Source of the DNA: Candidatus Eiseniibacteriota bacterium
GTDB taxonomy: Bacteria; Eisenbacteria; RBG-16-71-46
Direction: 5' to 3'
DNA length: 9,010 nucleotides
Assembly: GCA_005893365.1 (NCBI GenBank)
Contig: VBPB01000036.1
Coordinates: 1-9,010, forward strand
The notes under the pieces are model-generated. The model was not told where the DNA came from. It made no database searches and worked only from the letters and a program-made list of their open reading frames with translations. How positions within the stretch are numbered: position 1 is the first letter of the stretch; each line of letters starts with the position of its first letter. Position numbers and translations under genes: made by a program. Shown here piece by piece: positions 1-7,298 of the stretch.

Positions 1-389
1 TCGAGCACCTTCTTGCGGTCCTCGTCGCGCAACTCGTGCGGCGGCCTGGAGCCCACCACGCCCAGGACGTCGCCCTTGCGCGTCTTGATGATGAGGCGCT
101 GGGCGAGCACCACGTGCCCCCACCAGCCCCCGAGCGGCAGGAACTTGACGAAGCCGTCCTTGCTGATCGACTTGACCATGAATCCCACCTCGTCGAGGTG
201 CCCGGCCAGCATGACGCGGGGCCCGTCGCTTAAGCCGCGCTTCTCGCAGATGAAGCTGCCGAGGCGGTCGCGGGTGATCGGGCCCACGTCCTTGAGGTAG
301 CCTTGCATCACCCGCGCCACGTTCGCCTCGAATCCCGGGGCGCCGTGCGCTTCGACCAGATCTTTGAGGAACTGCTGCGTCTGATCCAT
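1..389 (-). CDS. M42 family metallopeptidase, N-terminal part (3' end outside window)
   Basis: The first 129 codons of an M42-type aminopeptidase (the FrvX/glutamyl aminopeptidase/endoglucanase-like group), large cobalt- or zinc-dependent oligomers that trim peptides in the cytoplasm. The sequence begins MDQTQQFLKDLVEAHGAPGF, and AGHLDEVGFMV (62-72) carries the first metal ligand His64 and the family's Asp66. PLGGWWGHVVLAQRL (85-99) and GVVGSRPPHEL (110-120) follow as in M42 proteins, the latter within the inserted dimerisation or PDZ-like subdomain. The ATG at 387-389 has a GAGGAG ribosome-binding site 5 bases upstream (395-400) and lies 19 bases after the ddl stop. The other metal ligands and the catalytic Glu lie beyond position 1. 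Substrate cannot be inferred; the family is about 350 residues, so roughly a third is here. Confidence 0.92.
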   Translation of the reverse strand, partial: MDQTQQFLKDLVEAHGAPGFEANVARVMQGYLKDVGPITRDRLGSFICEKRGLSDGPRVMLAGHLDEVGFMVKSISKDGFVKFLPLGGWWGHVVLAQRLIIKTRKGDVLGVVGSRPPHELRDEDRKKVL

Positions 390-394
390 GGTCA

Positions 395-400
395 CTCCTC
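395..400 (-). promoter_or_regulatory. Ribosome-binding site of the M42 peptidase gene
   Basis: GAGGAG on the minus strand, 5 bases before the ATG at 387-389, in the 19-base gap after ddl. It shows the peptidase has its own translation initiation and does not depend on readthrough of the broken ddl, and it supports this ATG as the start. Confidence 0.7.
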
Positions 401-408
401 GCGTGAGT

Positions 409-1445
409 TCACGGCCGGGCGACCACCAGTCGACGCCGGCGGGCTTCTTCGATGGCCAGATCCAGCATGCGCTGCACCACATCCTCGTACGACAGGCCGG
501 CGGCCTTGGCGGCCATCGGCACCAGGCTCGTGGGGGTCATCCCCGGGATGGTGTTGACCTCCAGGCACCAGGCCCGGTCGCGCGCATCGAGCCGGAAGTC
601 CACGCGCGTCACCCCGCGGCAATCGAGCACCTGCGAGGCCTTGAGGCCGAGCTCGCGGATCTGCTCCGCCAGCGGCTCCGGCAGGTCCGCCGGGCAGAAG
701 TACTCCGAGCGCCCGGCGGTGTACTTGGCCTCGTAGTCGTAGAAGCCGCTCTTGGGGCGGATCTCGACGATCGGCAGCGCCCGGTTGCCCATCACCGCGA
801 CCGTCAGCTCGCGGCCCTCGATGAAGGCCTCGATCAGGATCTCGTTCCCGTAGCGGGCCGCCTCCGTGAACGCCGCCGGCAGCGCCGCCCACTCGTGGAC
901 GATGGTGAGCCCGAACGTGGAGCCCTCCTCGTTCGGCTTGACCAGGTGGATGGTCGATGACGGCATCGGCATTCTCGTGGGGTCGCGTGGGGTCCCGCTC
1001 AGGCCAGGCTCGCGACCGTCTTCTTGTCGAGGAGCACCCACGCCGGGGTCGGGACTTGGGCCTGCTCGAAGACGCGCTTCGACATCGCCTTGTTCATCGC
1101 CAAGGCACTCGCCATCACCCCGGAGCCGGTGTAGGGCTTGCCGGCCAGGTCGAGCAGCGCCTGGAGCGTGCCGTTCTCGCCCCCCCCACCGTGGAGCGCG
1201 ATCAGCACCACGTCGGCCTCGCGCAGGGCCTCGGCGCTCACCAGCGCAGCCGGGCCCGCGGGCTTGAGCGCCTGCACCGCGGCGGCCTTCTCCTCCTCGC
1301 CCGCCGGGAGCAGCCGGCCGTCGGCGGCGTCCACGGCCACGGCCTCGTGCCCGAGCCGGCGCACCGCCTGCGCCATGCCCCGTCCCGTGCGCAGCGAGAT
1401 CGCGCGCTCCGAGGTGGTCCCGCCCATGAGGACTGCGACCTTCAT
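409..1445 (-). pseudogene. ddl: D-alanine--D-alanine ligase, reading frame broken near 949-1001
   Basis: Ddl is an ATP-grasp enzyme making D-Ala-D-Ala for peptidoglycan. The N-terminal half reads from ATG 1443-1445 (GGGGGAG ribosome-binding site 4 bases upstream, 4-base overlap with gltX) to a TGA at 999-1001: 148 residues with GGTTSERAISLRTG and HGGGGENGTLQ, both Ddl signatures. The C-terminal half lies in another frame, convincingly from about 948 to the TGA at 409-411, with VKPNEEGSTFGL, EAFIEGRELTVAV, GFYDYEAKY, GVTRVDF and EVNTIPGMTPTS, all in order. So the two halves together hold every ATP-grasp and substrate motif, and only the linker between domains is disturbed. The third frame at 950-1000 reads ERDPTRPHENADAVIDH, which resembles a Ddl linker, so two frame changes may be present rather than one. 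Nothing else in the gene is decayed, which suits either a very recent mutation or a sequencing or assembly error; I cannot tell which. If real, no full Ddl is made from this locus. Confidence 0.88.
976..994. repeat. Imperfect 10-base tandem repeat within the ddl frame break
   Basis: The plus strand holds CGTGGGGTC at 976-984 and again at 986-994, one base apart, giving a 10-base period. A 10-base unit is not a multiple of three, so gain or loss of one copy shifts the reading frame. It lies inside the interval where the ddl frame changes. Removing one unit brings the N-terminal frame directly into the third-frame linker peptide, though the TGA at 999-1001 would remain. Confidence 0.7.
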
Positions 1446-2890
1446 CGTGCTCCCCCGTTCCTTAGGGCCACCGCGCGCAGCCGGGCCAGGCAGCGGTCGC
1501 GGCCCAGCAGCTCGGCGACCAGCGGCAGCTCGGGCCCGTGCGTCCGGCCCGTCCATGCGGCCCGCACCGGCTGGAACAGGTCGCGGCCCTTGACGCCCAG
1601 CGCGCGGCCCACCGACTGAAGCGCGGATTTAACCTGTTCACCGCTCCAGGGCGCAAGGTCGGCCAGTGCCGCGGCCAGGGCCGCGCACACCTCGACGGCG
1701 CGCCCGGCGGCGAGCGCCGCCTCGGCGTCGGGCTCCCAAGCCAGCGTTTCGCTCAGGAACGGCGCCAGCTCGCCGGGCAGGTCGGCGAGCGTGGTGAGGT
1801 TGCCGCGCACGCCTTCGAGCAGCGCCCCGAGTGCCGCGGGCGCGAGTGAGCGCGCCGGATCGGGCAGGAACGGGGCACCCCAGGTCGCGAGGCGCTCCCG
1901 GCCGGCGTGGTGGAGGTAGTGGGCGTTCACCCAGCGGAGCTTGTCCGGATCGAAGACCGAGCCGCTCTTGCCCACCCGGTCCAGCGAGAAGCAGGCGAGC
2001 AGGTCCTCACGGGTCAGGATCTCGCGGTCGTCGCCGGGGTGGAAGCCGAGCAGGGCCAGGTAGCTCAGCAGGGCCTCCGGGACGAATCCCGCGCGCCGCC
2101 AGTCGCCCACCGCCACCGCGGCCTCGCCCGTGCGCTTGCTCATCTTGGTGCGGTCGGCGTTCAAGATGAGCGGCACGTGGGCGAAGTGGGGGGCGGGCTC
2201 GCCCAGCGCCTGGTAGAGCATCAGCTGGCGCGCCGTGTTGGAGAGGTGCTCCTCGGCGCGGATCACGTGCGAGATGCGCATGCCGGCGTCGTCCACCACG
2301 CACGCGAAGTTGTAGGTCGGCAGGCCGTTCGAGCGCAGCAGGACGAAGTCGCCCACCATGCCGGCGGGGAACGCGACCTCGCCGCGCACCAGGTCGTCGA
2401 GCCGCTGGCCTTGGGCGGGCACGATGAAGCGCACGCTCTCCGGGCGCCCCTCCGCCCGCCGCGCGTGGCACTCCGCGGCCGAGAGGCCGCGACAGCGGCC
2501 GTCGTAGTGGGGCGGGCGGCCGGCGGCCAGGGCGGCGCGCCGGCGCTCCTCCAGCTCGGCGTCGGTGCAGAAGCAGGGATAGGCCGCGCCCTGTCCCACC
2601 AGGTGCGCGGCGCGGTCGCGATAGAGGCTCAACCGCTCGCTCTGTCGATAGGGCCCACACGGGCCGCCCAAGTCCGGGCCTTCGTCCCAGCCCAGGCCCA
2701 GCCAACGCAGGTCGTCGAGCACGCCGTCCTCGCTCTCGGCACTCGAGCGCGCGACGTCGGTGTCCTCGATGCGCAGGACCAGGGCGCCCTCGTGCTGGCG
2801 GGCGAACAGCCAATTGAAGTAGGCGGTGCGGGCCCCCCCGACGTGGAGCCAGCCGGTGGGGCTCGGGGCGAAGCGGACGCGGACCGGCAT
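1442..2890 (-). CDS. gltX: Glutamyl-tRNA synthetase
   Basis: This class I aminoacyl-tRNA synthetase charges tRNA(Glu), and in bacteria lacking GlnRS often also tRNA(Gln). The 482-residue product is of normal length. The HIGH-type motif appears in SPTGWLHVGGART (10-22), with LRIEDTD (39-45) after it; KMSKRTG (249-255) is the second signature loop. A CxC pair (Cys106, Cys108) and YDGRC (129-133) resemble the zinc-binding insert of bacterial GluRS. The region 180-240 (PTYNFACVVDD, HVIRAEEHLSNT) is the tRNA-acceptor and Glu pocket. The C-terminal helical anticodon domain (about 330-482) is complete. The start is ATG 2888-2890 from homology; the 31-base upstream gap has no strong Shine-Dalgarno site. 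No gatCAB genes are seen, so I cannot say whether it is discriminating. Its TGA overlaps the ddl ATG. Confidence 0.97.
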   Translation of the reverse strand: MPVRVRFAPSPTGWLHVGGARTAYFNWLFARQHEGALVLRIEDTDVARSSAESEDGVLDDLRWLGLGWDEGPDLGGPCGPYRQSERLSLYRDRAAHLVGQGAAYPCFCTDAELEERRRAALAAGRPPHYDGRCRGLSAAECHARRAEGRPESVRFIVPAQGQRLDDLVRGEVAFPAGMVGDFVLLRSNGLPTYNFACVVDDAGMRISHVIRAEEHLSNTARQLMLYQALGEPAPHFAHVPLILNADRTKMSKRTGEAAVAVGDWRRAGFVPEALLSYLALLGFHPGDDREILTREDLLACFSLDRVGKSGSVFDPDKLRWVNAHYLHHAGRERLATWGAPFLPDPARSLAPAALGALLEGVRGNLTTLADLPGELAPFLSETLAWEPDAEAALAAGRAVEVCAALAAALADLAPWSGEQVKSALQSVGRALGVKGRDLFQPVRAAWTGRTHGPELPLVAELLGRDRCLARLRAVALRNGGAR

Positions 2891-2921
2891 CAGGCGCCCG
2901 ACCCGAGACCGGCGCCGCGGC

Positions 2922-3404
2922 TCATTCCGGCACCTCGACCATCGCCACCGCCCAGGCGGCGATGCCCTCGCCGCGGCCGAGCGCGCCCAGCCGCTCGTGG
3001 GTGGTGGCCTTGACCGACACCTGCCCCTCGACGAGCCCCAGGGCCCGCGCGATCGCGGCGCACATCTCGGCGCGCCGGGGCGCCAGCTTGGGCGCTTCGG
3101 CCACCACGCTCGCGTCCACGTTGACGATGCGACCGCCGCGGGCCAAGACCAGGGCGTGGATGCGGCGCAGCAGGTCCAGGCTCGAGGCGTCCTGCCACGC
3201 CGGATCGCCAGGCGGGAAGTGCTCGCCCAGGTCGCCGAGGCTCATCGCTCCGAGTAACGCGTCGCCGATCGCGTGCGCGATCACGTCGGCGTCGCTGTGG
3301 CCCGCGAGGCCCCAGTCGCTCTCGAACCGCACGCCGCCCAGCACCAGTGGCCGCCCGGCCGCCTTGGCGTGGATGTCGTAGCCGATGCCGGCGCGCGTCG
3401 CCAT
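2922..3404 (-). CDS. ispF: 2-C-methyl-D-erythritol 2,4-cyclodiphosphate synthase IspF
   Basis: IspF cyclises CDP-methylerythritol 2-phosphate to MEcPP, releasing CMP; it works as a trimer with a metal in each active site. The 160-residue length is typical. Metal ligands are visible as Asp10 and His12 (GIGYDIHA) and His44 (DADVIAHAIGDALLGA), and the conserved AHSDAD-type loop appears as GHSDAD (35-40). The CMP/diphosphate-binding end is KATTHERLG (132-140) followed by GRGEGIAA (143-150). The gene starts 1 base after the ispD stop, the classical ispDF pairing. The enzyme between them in the pathway, IspE, is not in the window. A 31-base gap, the largest in the window, leads to gltX; it holds no obvious terminator. 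Confidence 0.97.
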   Translation of the reverse strand: MATRAGIGYDIHAKAAGRPLVLGGVRFESDWGLAGHSDADVIAHAIGDALLGAMSLGDLGEHFPPGDPAWQDASSLDLLRRIHALVLARGGRIVNVDASVVAEAPKLAPRRAEMCAAIARALGLVEGQVSVKATTHERLGALGRGEGIAAWAVAMVEVPE

Positions 3405-3405
3405 G

Positions 3406-4086
3406 TCAGGTCCTGGCCGAGGTCCGGGTGAGCCAGGCCTCGGCCAACTCGAGATCCTGGGCGGTGGTGATCTTGAAGTTGAGCGCCTCGCCCTCGGTCA
3501 AGTGCACGCGATGGCCGAGGGCTTCCACCAGCGCCGCGTCGTCGGTGGCGTGCCGGCCCGCGGCGGCGTGCGCGGCCTCGAGCCAGTCGCGCCGGAACAC
3601 CTGCGGCGTCTGGGCGTTCCACAGACCCTGGCGCGGCACCGTGGTCTCGATGCTCCCGAGCGCGCCGCGCTTGAGCGTGTCGGCCACCGCGACCGCGGCG
3701 ATGGCGGCACCGTGCTGCAGCGCGTCGGCGATCACCCGTGCCGTGAGGTCGGGCGTCACCATCGCCCGCGCGCAGTCGTGGATGGCCACCAGCGTCGTGC
3801 CCTCGGGCAGCACCCTGAGCCCGCGCGCGACCGAGTCCTGGCGCTCGCGGCCGCCCTCGGACCAGGCCACGAGCTTGCCCGGGGTCATCCCCGCGGCGGC
3901 GAGCAGCTCCTTCATGCGCTTGACCGGGCCCACCGCGACGATGTGGCTCACCGCCGCCGTGCGTTCCAGCGCCTCCAGGCTCCAGGTGAAGAGCGGACGT
4001 CCGGCGAGCGGCACCAGCGCCTTCTGGACCGAAGCGCCCAGCCGCTCGCCGCGGCCCGCGCACAGCAGGATGGCGGTGACGCTCAT
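3406..4086 (-). CDS. ispD: 2-C-methyl-D-erythritol 4-phosphate cytidylyltransferase IspD
   Basis: IspD joins CTP and MEP to give CDP-methylerythritol, the third step of the MEP isoprenoid pathway. The 226-residue product shows the nucleotidyltransferase start LLCAGRGERLG with Lys22 (QKALVPLAGRPL), then GGRERQDSV (78-86), HDCARAMV (103-110), VADTLKR (134-140), NAQTPQVFR (157-165), TDDAALVE (181-188) and NFKITTAQDLELAE (203-216). Each matches an IspD block in order. The CTP-contact segment reads HDCARAMV, where HDAARP is the usual form; Asp104 and Arg107 are kept, so the protein should still be active. The start ATG at 4084-4086 overlaps the radA stop by 4 bases, and ispF follows after 1 base, so IspD and IspF are separate proteins here rather than the fused IspDF of some bacteria. 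Confidence 0.96.
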   Translation of the reverse strand: MSVTAILLCAGRGERLGASVQKALVPLAGRPLFTWSLEALERTAAVSHIVAVGPVKRMKELLAAAGMTPGKLVAWSEGGRERQDSVARGLRVLPEGTTLVAIHDCARAMVTPDLTARVIADALQHGAAIAAVAVADTLKRGALGSIETTVPRQGLWNAQTPQVFRRDWLEAAHAAAGRHATDDAALVEALGHRVHLTEGEALNFKITTAQDLELAEAWLTRTSART

Positions 4087-5633
4087 CGGGACCGGCTCGG
4101 TGCGGTGCCCGCGCCCGGCGGCCGGGCCGGCGCGCCCTCGGGTCGCGCGCCTAAGGCCGGCTCCGGTTCGGCCTCGACCCGTGCCCTGAGCAGCGTCTCG
4201 AACGCCTCGCGCAGGCTCGAGAGCGGCACCACCTCGATGCCGGTGCCGGCACCCTCCTCGCGCTGCACCCGTGGCACCCCCGCGCGCACGAACCCCAGGT
4301 GGGCCGCCTCGCGCAGCCGCAGATCGAGGCGCGGCACGCGCCTGAGCTCGCCCGAGAGGCTCACCTCGCCCACCGCCAGGGTCCGCTCCAGCAGCGGCCG
4401 GCTCTTGAACGACGAGGCGACCGCCAGCGCCACGCCCAGATCGGTCCCGGGCTCCTCGAGCGTGAGGCCGCCGGTCACCGAGACGAACACGTCGTGCCGG
4501 CCGAGGCGCAGGCCGACGCGGCGCTCGAGGACCGCGAGCAGCACCGCCAGCCGCCGGCCGTCGAAGCCGCTGGTCACGCGCTGCGGCGTCCCGTAGAACG
4601 AGGTCGAGACCAGCGCCTGCACCTCGACCAGCAGCGGTCGCGACCCCTCGAGGCTCGCGACCACCGCCGCGCCGGGGGCCACCGGACGCGCGGTGCTCCC
4701 GTCGGCCGGCCCCGAGAGGAATGCGGCGCTCGGGTTGGCCACCTCGGCGAGCCCGCGGTCGGTCATCTCGAACACGCCCAGCTCGTGCGTGGCGCCGAAC
4801 CGGTTCTTGGCGGCGCGCAGGACGCGGTAGTGCTGGTAGCGCTCGCCCTCTAGATACAGCACGGCGTCCACCATGTGCTCCAGCACCCGTGGCCCCGCGA
4901 CCGTCCCGTCCTTGGTCACGTGGCCGACCAGCAGCACCGAGGTGCGGGTCGCCTTGGCGTAGTGGAGCAGCGCCAGCCCGCACTCGCGCATCTGGGTGAC
5001 GGTCCCGGGGCTCCCCTCCAGGTCGGATCGGGCGATGGTCTGGATCGAGTCCACCACCATCACCTCGGGCTTGACCTGGGCCGCCGCCTCGAGCACGGCC
5101 TCGAGATCGGTCTCGCACAGGATGAGCAACGCCTCGGGGATGGCGCCGAGCCGGGTCGCGCGCATCCGCACCTGCTCCTCGCTCTCCTCGCCCGCCACGT
5201 AGAGCACCCGCCGCGCCGGGCCGGTGGCGCCGGCGGGACGGGCGAGTGCGATCGCCATCTGCAGGAGCAGCGTGCTCTTGCCGATCCCGGGATCGCCGCC
5301 CACCAGCAGCAGCGAACCGGTCGCGAGCCCGCCGCCCAGCACGCGGTCCAGCTCGCGCATGCCGGTGCCGAGCCGCCCTAAGCCCGAGACCTCGACCGCC
5401 GCGAGCGGCCGCGGGCCCGCGGCGGCGCTCGCCGGCGCCCAGCGCGCGCGGCTGGTGCGCTCGCGCGCCTGCGCGCGCCCGCCCTTGGCCCCCGCGCCCG
5501 AGGCGGCGGGTGCTACGGCGGGCGCCTCGGAGGCGGTGTTCCAGGCGCCGCACGACGGACAGCGCCCGAACCAGCGCGCCGCCTCGTTGCCGCAGGCGGT
5601 GCAGAAGAAGTGGGGCTTGGCGGCCTTGGCCAT
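4083..5633 (-). CDS. radA: DNA repair protein RadA (Sms)
   Basis: RadA is a RecA-like ATPase that processes recombination branches with RecA. The order of domains is complete: an N-terminal C4 zinc finger (Cys11, Cys14, Cys25, Cys28, in FFCTACGNEAARWFGRCPSC), a RecA-type ATPase with Walker A GGDPGIGKST (112-121) and Walker B VMVVDSIQT (about 191-199), the RadA-specific KNRFG motif (276-280), and a Lon-protease-like C-terminal domain (about 330-480). At 516 residues it is longer than E. coli RadA (460); the excess is an Ala/Arg-rich linker after the zinc finger (about 36-75) and a Pro/Ala-rich tail (about 487-516). The ATG at 5631-5633 has AGAGGAG 3 bases upstream (5637-5643), overlapping the mlaD stop. 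The gene's TGA overlaps the ispD ATG. Confidence 0.97.
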   Translation of the reverse strand: MAKAAKPHFFCTACGNEAARWFGRCPSCGAWNTASEAPAVAPAASGAGAKGGRAQARERTSRARWAPASAAAGPRPLAAVEVSGLGRLGTGMRELDRVLGGGLATGSLLLVGGDPGIGKSTLLLQMAIALARPAGATGPARRVLYVAGEESEEQVRMRATRLGAIPEALLILCETDLEAVLEAAAQVKPEVMVVDSIQTIARSDLEGSPGTVTQMRECGLALLHYAKATRTSVLLVGHVTKDGTVAGPRVLEHMVDAVLYLEGERYQHYRVLRAAKNRFGATHELGVFEMTDRGLAEVANPSAAFLSGPADGSTARPVAPGAAVVASLEGSRPLLVEVQALVSTSFYGTPQRVTSGFDGRRLAVLLAVLERRVGLRLGRHDVFVSVTGGLTLEEPGTDLGVALAVASSFKSRPLLERTLAVGEVSLSGELRRVPRLDLRLREAAHLGFVRAGVPRVQREEGAGTGIEVVPLSSLREAFETLLRARVEAEPEPALGARPEGAPARPPGAGTAPSRSR

Positions 5634-5641
5634 GGGCTCCT

Positions 5642-6535
5642 CTAGAAGACGCTGACCTTGAAGTAGCGCTTGGGGTTCTTCTTCACGTCGCTGATGAGGA
5701 TCCGCAGCGAGTCCACCGTGGCGGCGAAGTCGGTGTAGAGCTTGCGGTCGTTGACCAGCTTGCCGAGGGTGCCGTCGCCCCGGTCCACCTTGCCGCTGAT
5801 GCTCTGCATCCGCACACTCAGCGAGTCCATCCGGTCGGAGAGCCGGTCGAGCTTGCCCGCGGCCGAGCTGAAGTCGGCGATCCCCTTGCCGAGCTGCGAC
5901 TCCCGGTCCGTGGTGAGCCCGCGGGCGGTCTTGGCCGAGGCCGCGAAGTCGCCGAGCGCCCCGCGCAGCGCGCGGCGGCTCTCGCTGACCGTGTTGCGCA
6001 GCTCCTCGCTGGTCAGGCGCACGTTCTTCATGGTCGCGGACAGGTCGCCCTTGCGGTCGGTCGTGCCCACCAGCTCGGTGAGCTTGCTGGCCAGCTGCGT
6101 CACCGCCTCGATGGTCTTGGCCACGTCGCCCATCACCTCGGGGATGCCGCGGTCGTAGATGCCCGGGAGGGTGTCGCGCTCGGTCCAGTGGGTACCGGTG
6201 CTCCGGTAGTCCACCGAGATCACCTTCTCACCCATGACGCCCAGGTTGCGGATCGCCACCTGCGAGTCGTGGGTGAGCGTGATGTCCGAGGCCAGCGCCA
6301 GCTCGACGATGACGCCGTCCCCGGTCAGGTGGACCGTGCGCACCTCGCCCTTGCGCAGGCCGTTCACCTGCACCTCGTCGCTCGAGCTCAAGCCGCCGGT
6401 CTGCGGGAACCACACCTTCCAGGTCCGCACCGACTGCTGGAGCTGGAACTCCTTGAGCCAGGTGACCCCCCACAATAGAATTGCGACCGCGACCAGCACG
6501 GTCAGCCCCACCTGGATCTCGGTCCTGCGGCTCAA
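5642..6535 (-). CDS. mlaD: MlaD-family MCE-domain lipid-binding protein
   Basis: This 297-residue protein is the membrane-anchored, periplasmic substrate-binding part of the transporter. It has one N-terminal transmembrane anchor (about residues 8-26), an MCE domain (about 36-112, with the pattern FPQTGGLSSSDEVQVNGLRKGEV followed by VAIRNLGVMGEKVISV split here by short hydrophobic strands), and a long helical region (about 130-250) that likely forms a coiled coil or tube. The tail GDGTLGKLVNDRKLYTDF plus KKNPKRYFKVSVF is a conserved ending in many MCE proteins of this type. The start is TTG (6533-6535): it lies 5 bases after a strong ribosome-binding site (GAGGGAGG, 6541-6548), and the only nearby ATG, overlapping the mlaF stop, runs into a stop after six codons. 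No MlaC (shuttle) or MlaB (STAS) gene is seen in this window. Confidence 0.93.
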   Translation of the reverse strand: MSRRTEIQVGLTVLVAVAILLWGVTWLKEFQLQQSVRTWKVWFPQTGGLSSSDEVQVNGLRKGEVRTVHLTGDGVIVELALASDITLTHDSQVAIRNLGVMGEKVISVDYRSTGTHWTERDTLPGIYDRGIPEVMGDVAKTIEAVTQLASKLTELVGTTDRKGDLSATMKNVRLTSEELRNTVSESRRALRGALGDFAASAKTARGLTTDRESQLGKGIADFSSAAGKLDRLSDRMDSLSVRMQSISGKVDRGDGTLGKLVNDRKLYTDFAATVDSLRILISDVKKNPKRYFKVSVF

Positions 6536-6540
6536 TCGCG

Positions 6541-6548
6541 CCTCCCTC
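6541..6548 (-). promoter_or_regulatory. Ribosome-binding site that fixes the TTG start of mlaD
   Basis: On the minus strand the bases GAGGGAGG lie 5 nt upstream of the TTG at 6533-6535. The match to the Shine-Dalgarno core is strong and its spacing is good, which decides in favour of the TTG. The alternative ATG at 6551-6553 opens a frame closed by TGA within a few codons. Confidence 0.75.
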
Positions 6549-6551
6549 GCA

Positions 6552-7298
6552 TCACAGCGGTCGGATGGGGCCGGTGCTCGAGCCGGCGACGAACTGCCGC
6601 ACCATCGGATGCGTGGTCGCGCGCACCTCGTCCGGCGTGCCGGTGAACACGATCTTCCCGTCGTGCAGCATCGCCATCCGGTCCGCCACCTTGTAGGCGC
6701 TGGTCATGTCGTGCGTCACCACGACCGATGTGACGGAAAGCCGCTGCTGCATGCCCCGGATCAATCCGTCGATGGCGTCGGCCATGATGGGGTCGAGCCC
6801 GGTGGTCGGCTCATCGTACAGGATGTATTGCGGGTCCATGGCGATGGCGCGCGCCAGCCCGACGCGCTTGCGCATGCCGCCCGAGAGCGAGCCCGGCTTC
6901 ATCGCCTCGACCCCCGACAGGCCCACCCACTCGAGGCGCTCGGCGACGCGCCGGCGTACCTCGGGCTCCGGCAGCCGCTGGTGTTCGCGCAACCCCACCC
7001 CCACGTTCTCGCCCACCGTGAGCGAGTCGAACAGCGCGGCACTCTGGAACAGCATCCCGAACCGCCGGCGCACCGCGTCCAGCTCGCGCTCGCCCATGCC
7101 GACGATCTCCTGCCCCTCCACCTCGATGCTGCCGGCGTCGGGCTTCATCAGCCCGATGATGTGCTTGAGCAGAACGCTCTTGCCGGTGCCGCTGCGGCCC
7201 ATCACCACGACCGTCTCCCCCGCGGCGATGTCGAGGTCCACGCCGTCCAGCACCTGGCGCGTGCCCAGGTGCTTGCGCAGCCCGCGGATCCGGATCAT
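6552..7298 (-). CDS. mlaF: MlaF-family ABC transporter ATP-binding protein
   Basis: This 248-residue cytoplasmic ATPase drives the MlaE permease. All ABC motifs are intact: Walker A GRSGTGKS (34-41), Q-loop LFQSAALFDSLTV (83-95, Gln85), signature LSGGMRKR (138-145), Walker B YILYDEPT (158-165, catalytic Glu163) and the H-loop His196 in VTHDM. The FQSAALFDSLTV stretch and SGGMRKR form are characteristic of MlaF rather than of general importers. I chose the ATG at 7296-7298 because the homology starts there (MIRIRGLRKHLG) and it overlaps the mlaE stop as ATGA. The longer open frame running upstream to about 7919 is only the antisense-free shadow of mlaE in another frame. The stop is TGA at 6552-6554, 16 bases before mlaD. 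Confidence 0.96.
   Translation of the reverse strand: MIRIRGLRKHLGTRQVLDGVDLDIAAGETVVVMGRSGTGKSVLLKHIIGLMKPDAGSIEVEGQEIVGMGERELDAVRRRFGMLFQSAALFDSLTVGENVGVGLREHQRLPEPEVRRRVAERLEWVGLSGVEAMKPGSLSGGMRKRVGLARAIAMDPQYILYDEPTTGLDPIMADAIDGLIRGMQQRLSVTSVVVTHDMTSAYKVADRMAMLHDGKIVFTGTPDEVRATTHPMVRQFVAGSSTGPIRPL

Noticed and set aside
1446..1556. Longer N-terminal extension of ddl into the end of gltX
   Set aside because: Ddl homology begins exactly at MKVAVLMGG (ATG 1443-1445), with a good ribosome-binding site; the extension is a low-complexity shadow of gltX.
2891..2921. Terminator or promoter in the ispF-gltX gap
   Set aside because: Only 31 bases; GC-rich, but no stem followed by a T-run and no recognisable -35/-10 pair.
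1907..3013. Long plus-strand open frame (368 codons) opposite gltX and ispF
   Set aside because: It lies antisense to two clearly recognisable genes, is His/Arg/Ala-rich without any domain, and long stop-free antisense frames are expected at this GC.
3385..4596. Long plus-strand open frame (403 codons) opposite ispD and radA
   Set aside because: Low-complexity composition and full overlap with two conserved genes on the other strand; it is a GC-driven shadow.
5246..6478. Long plus-strand open frame (410 codons) opposite radA and mlaD
   Set aside because: No recognisable motif, Arg/Pro/Ala-rich beginning, and antisense to well-supported genes.
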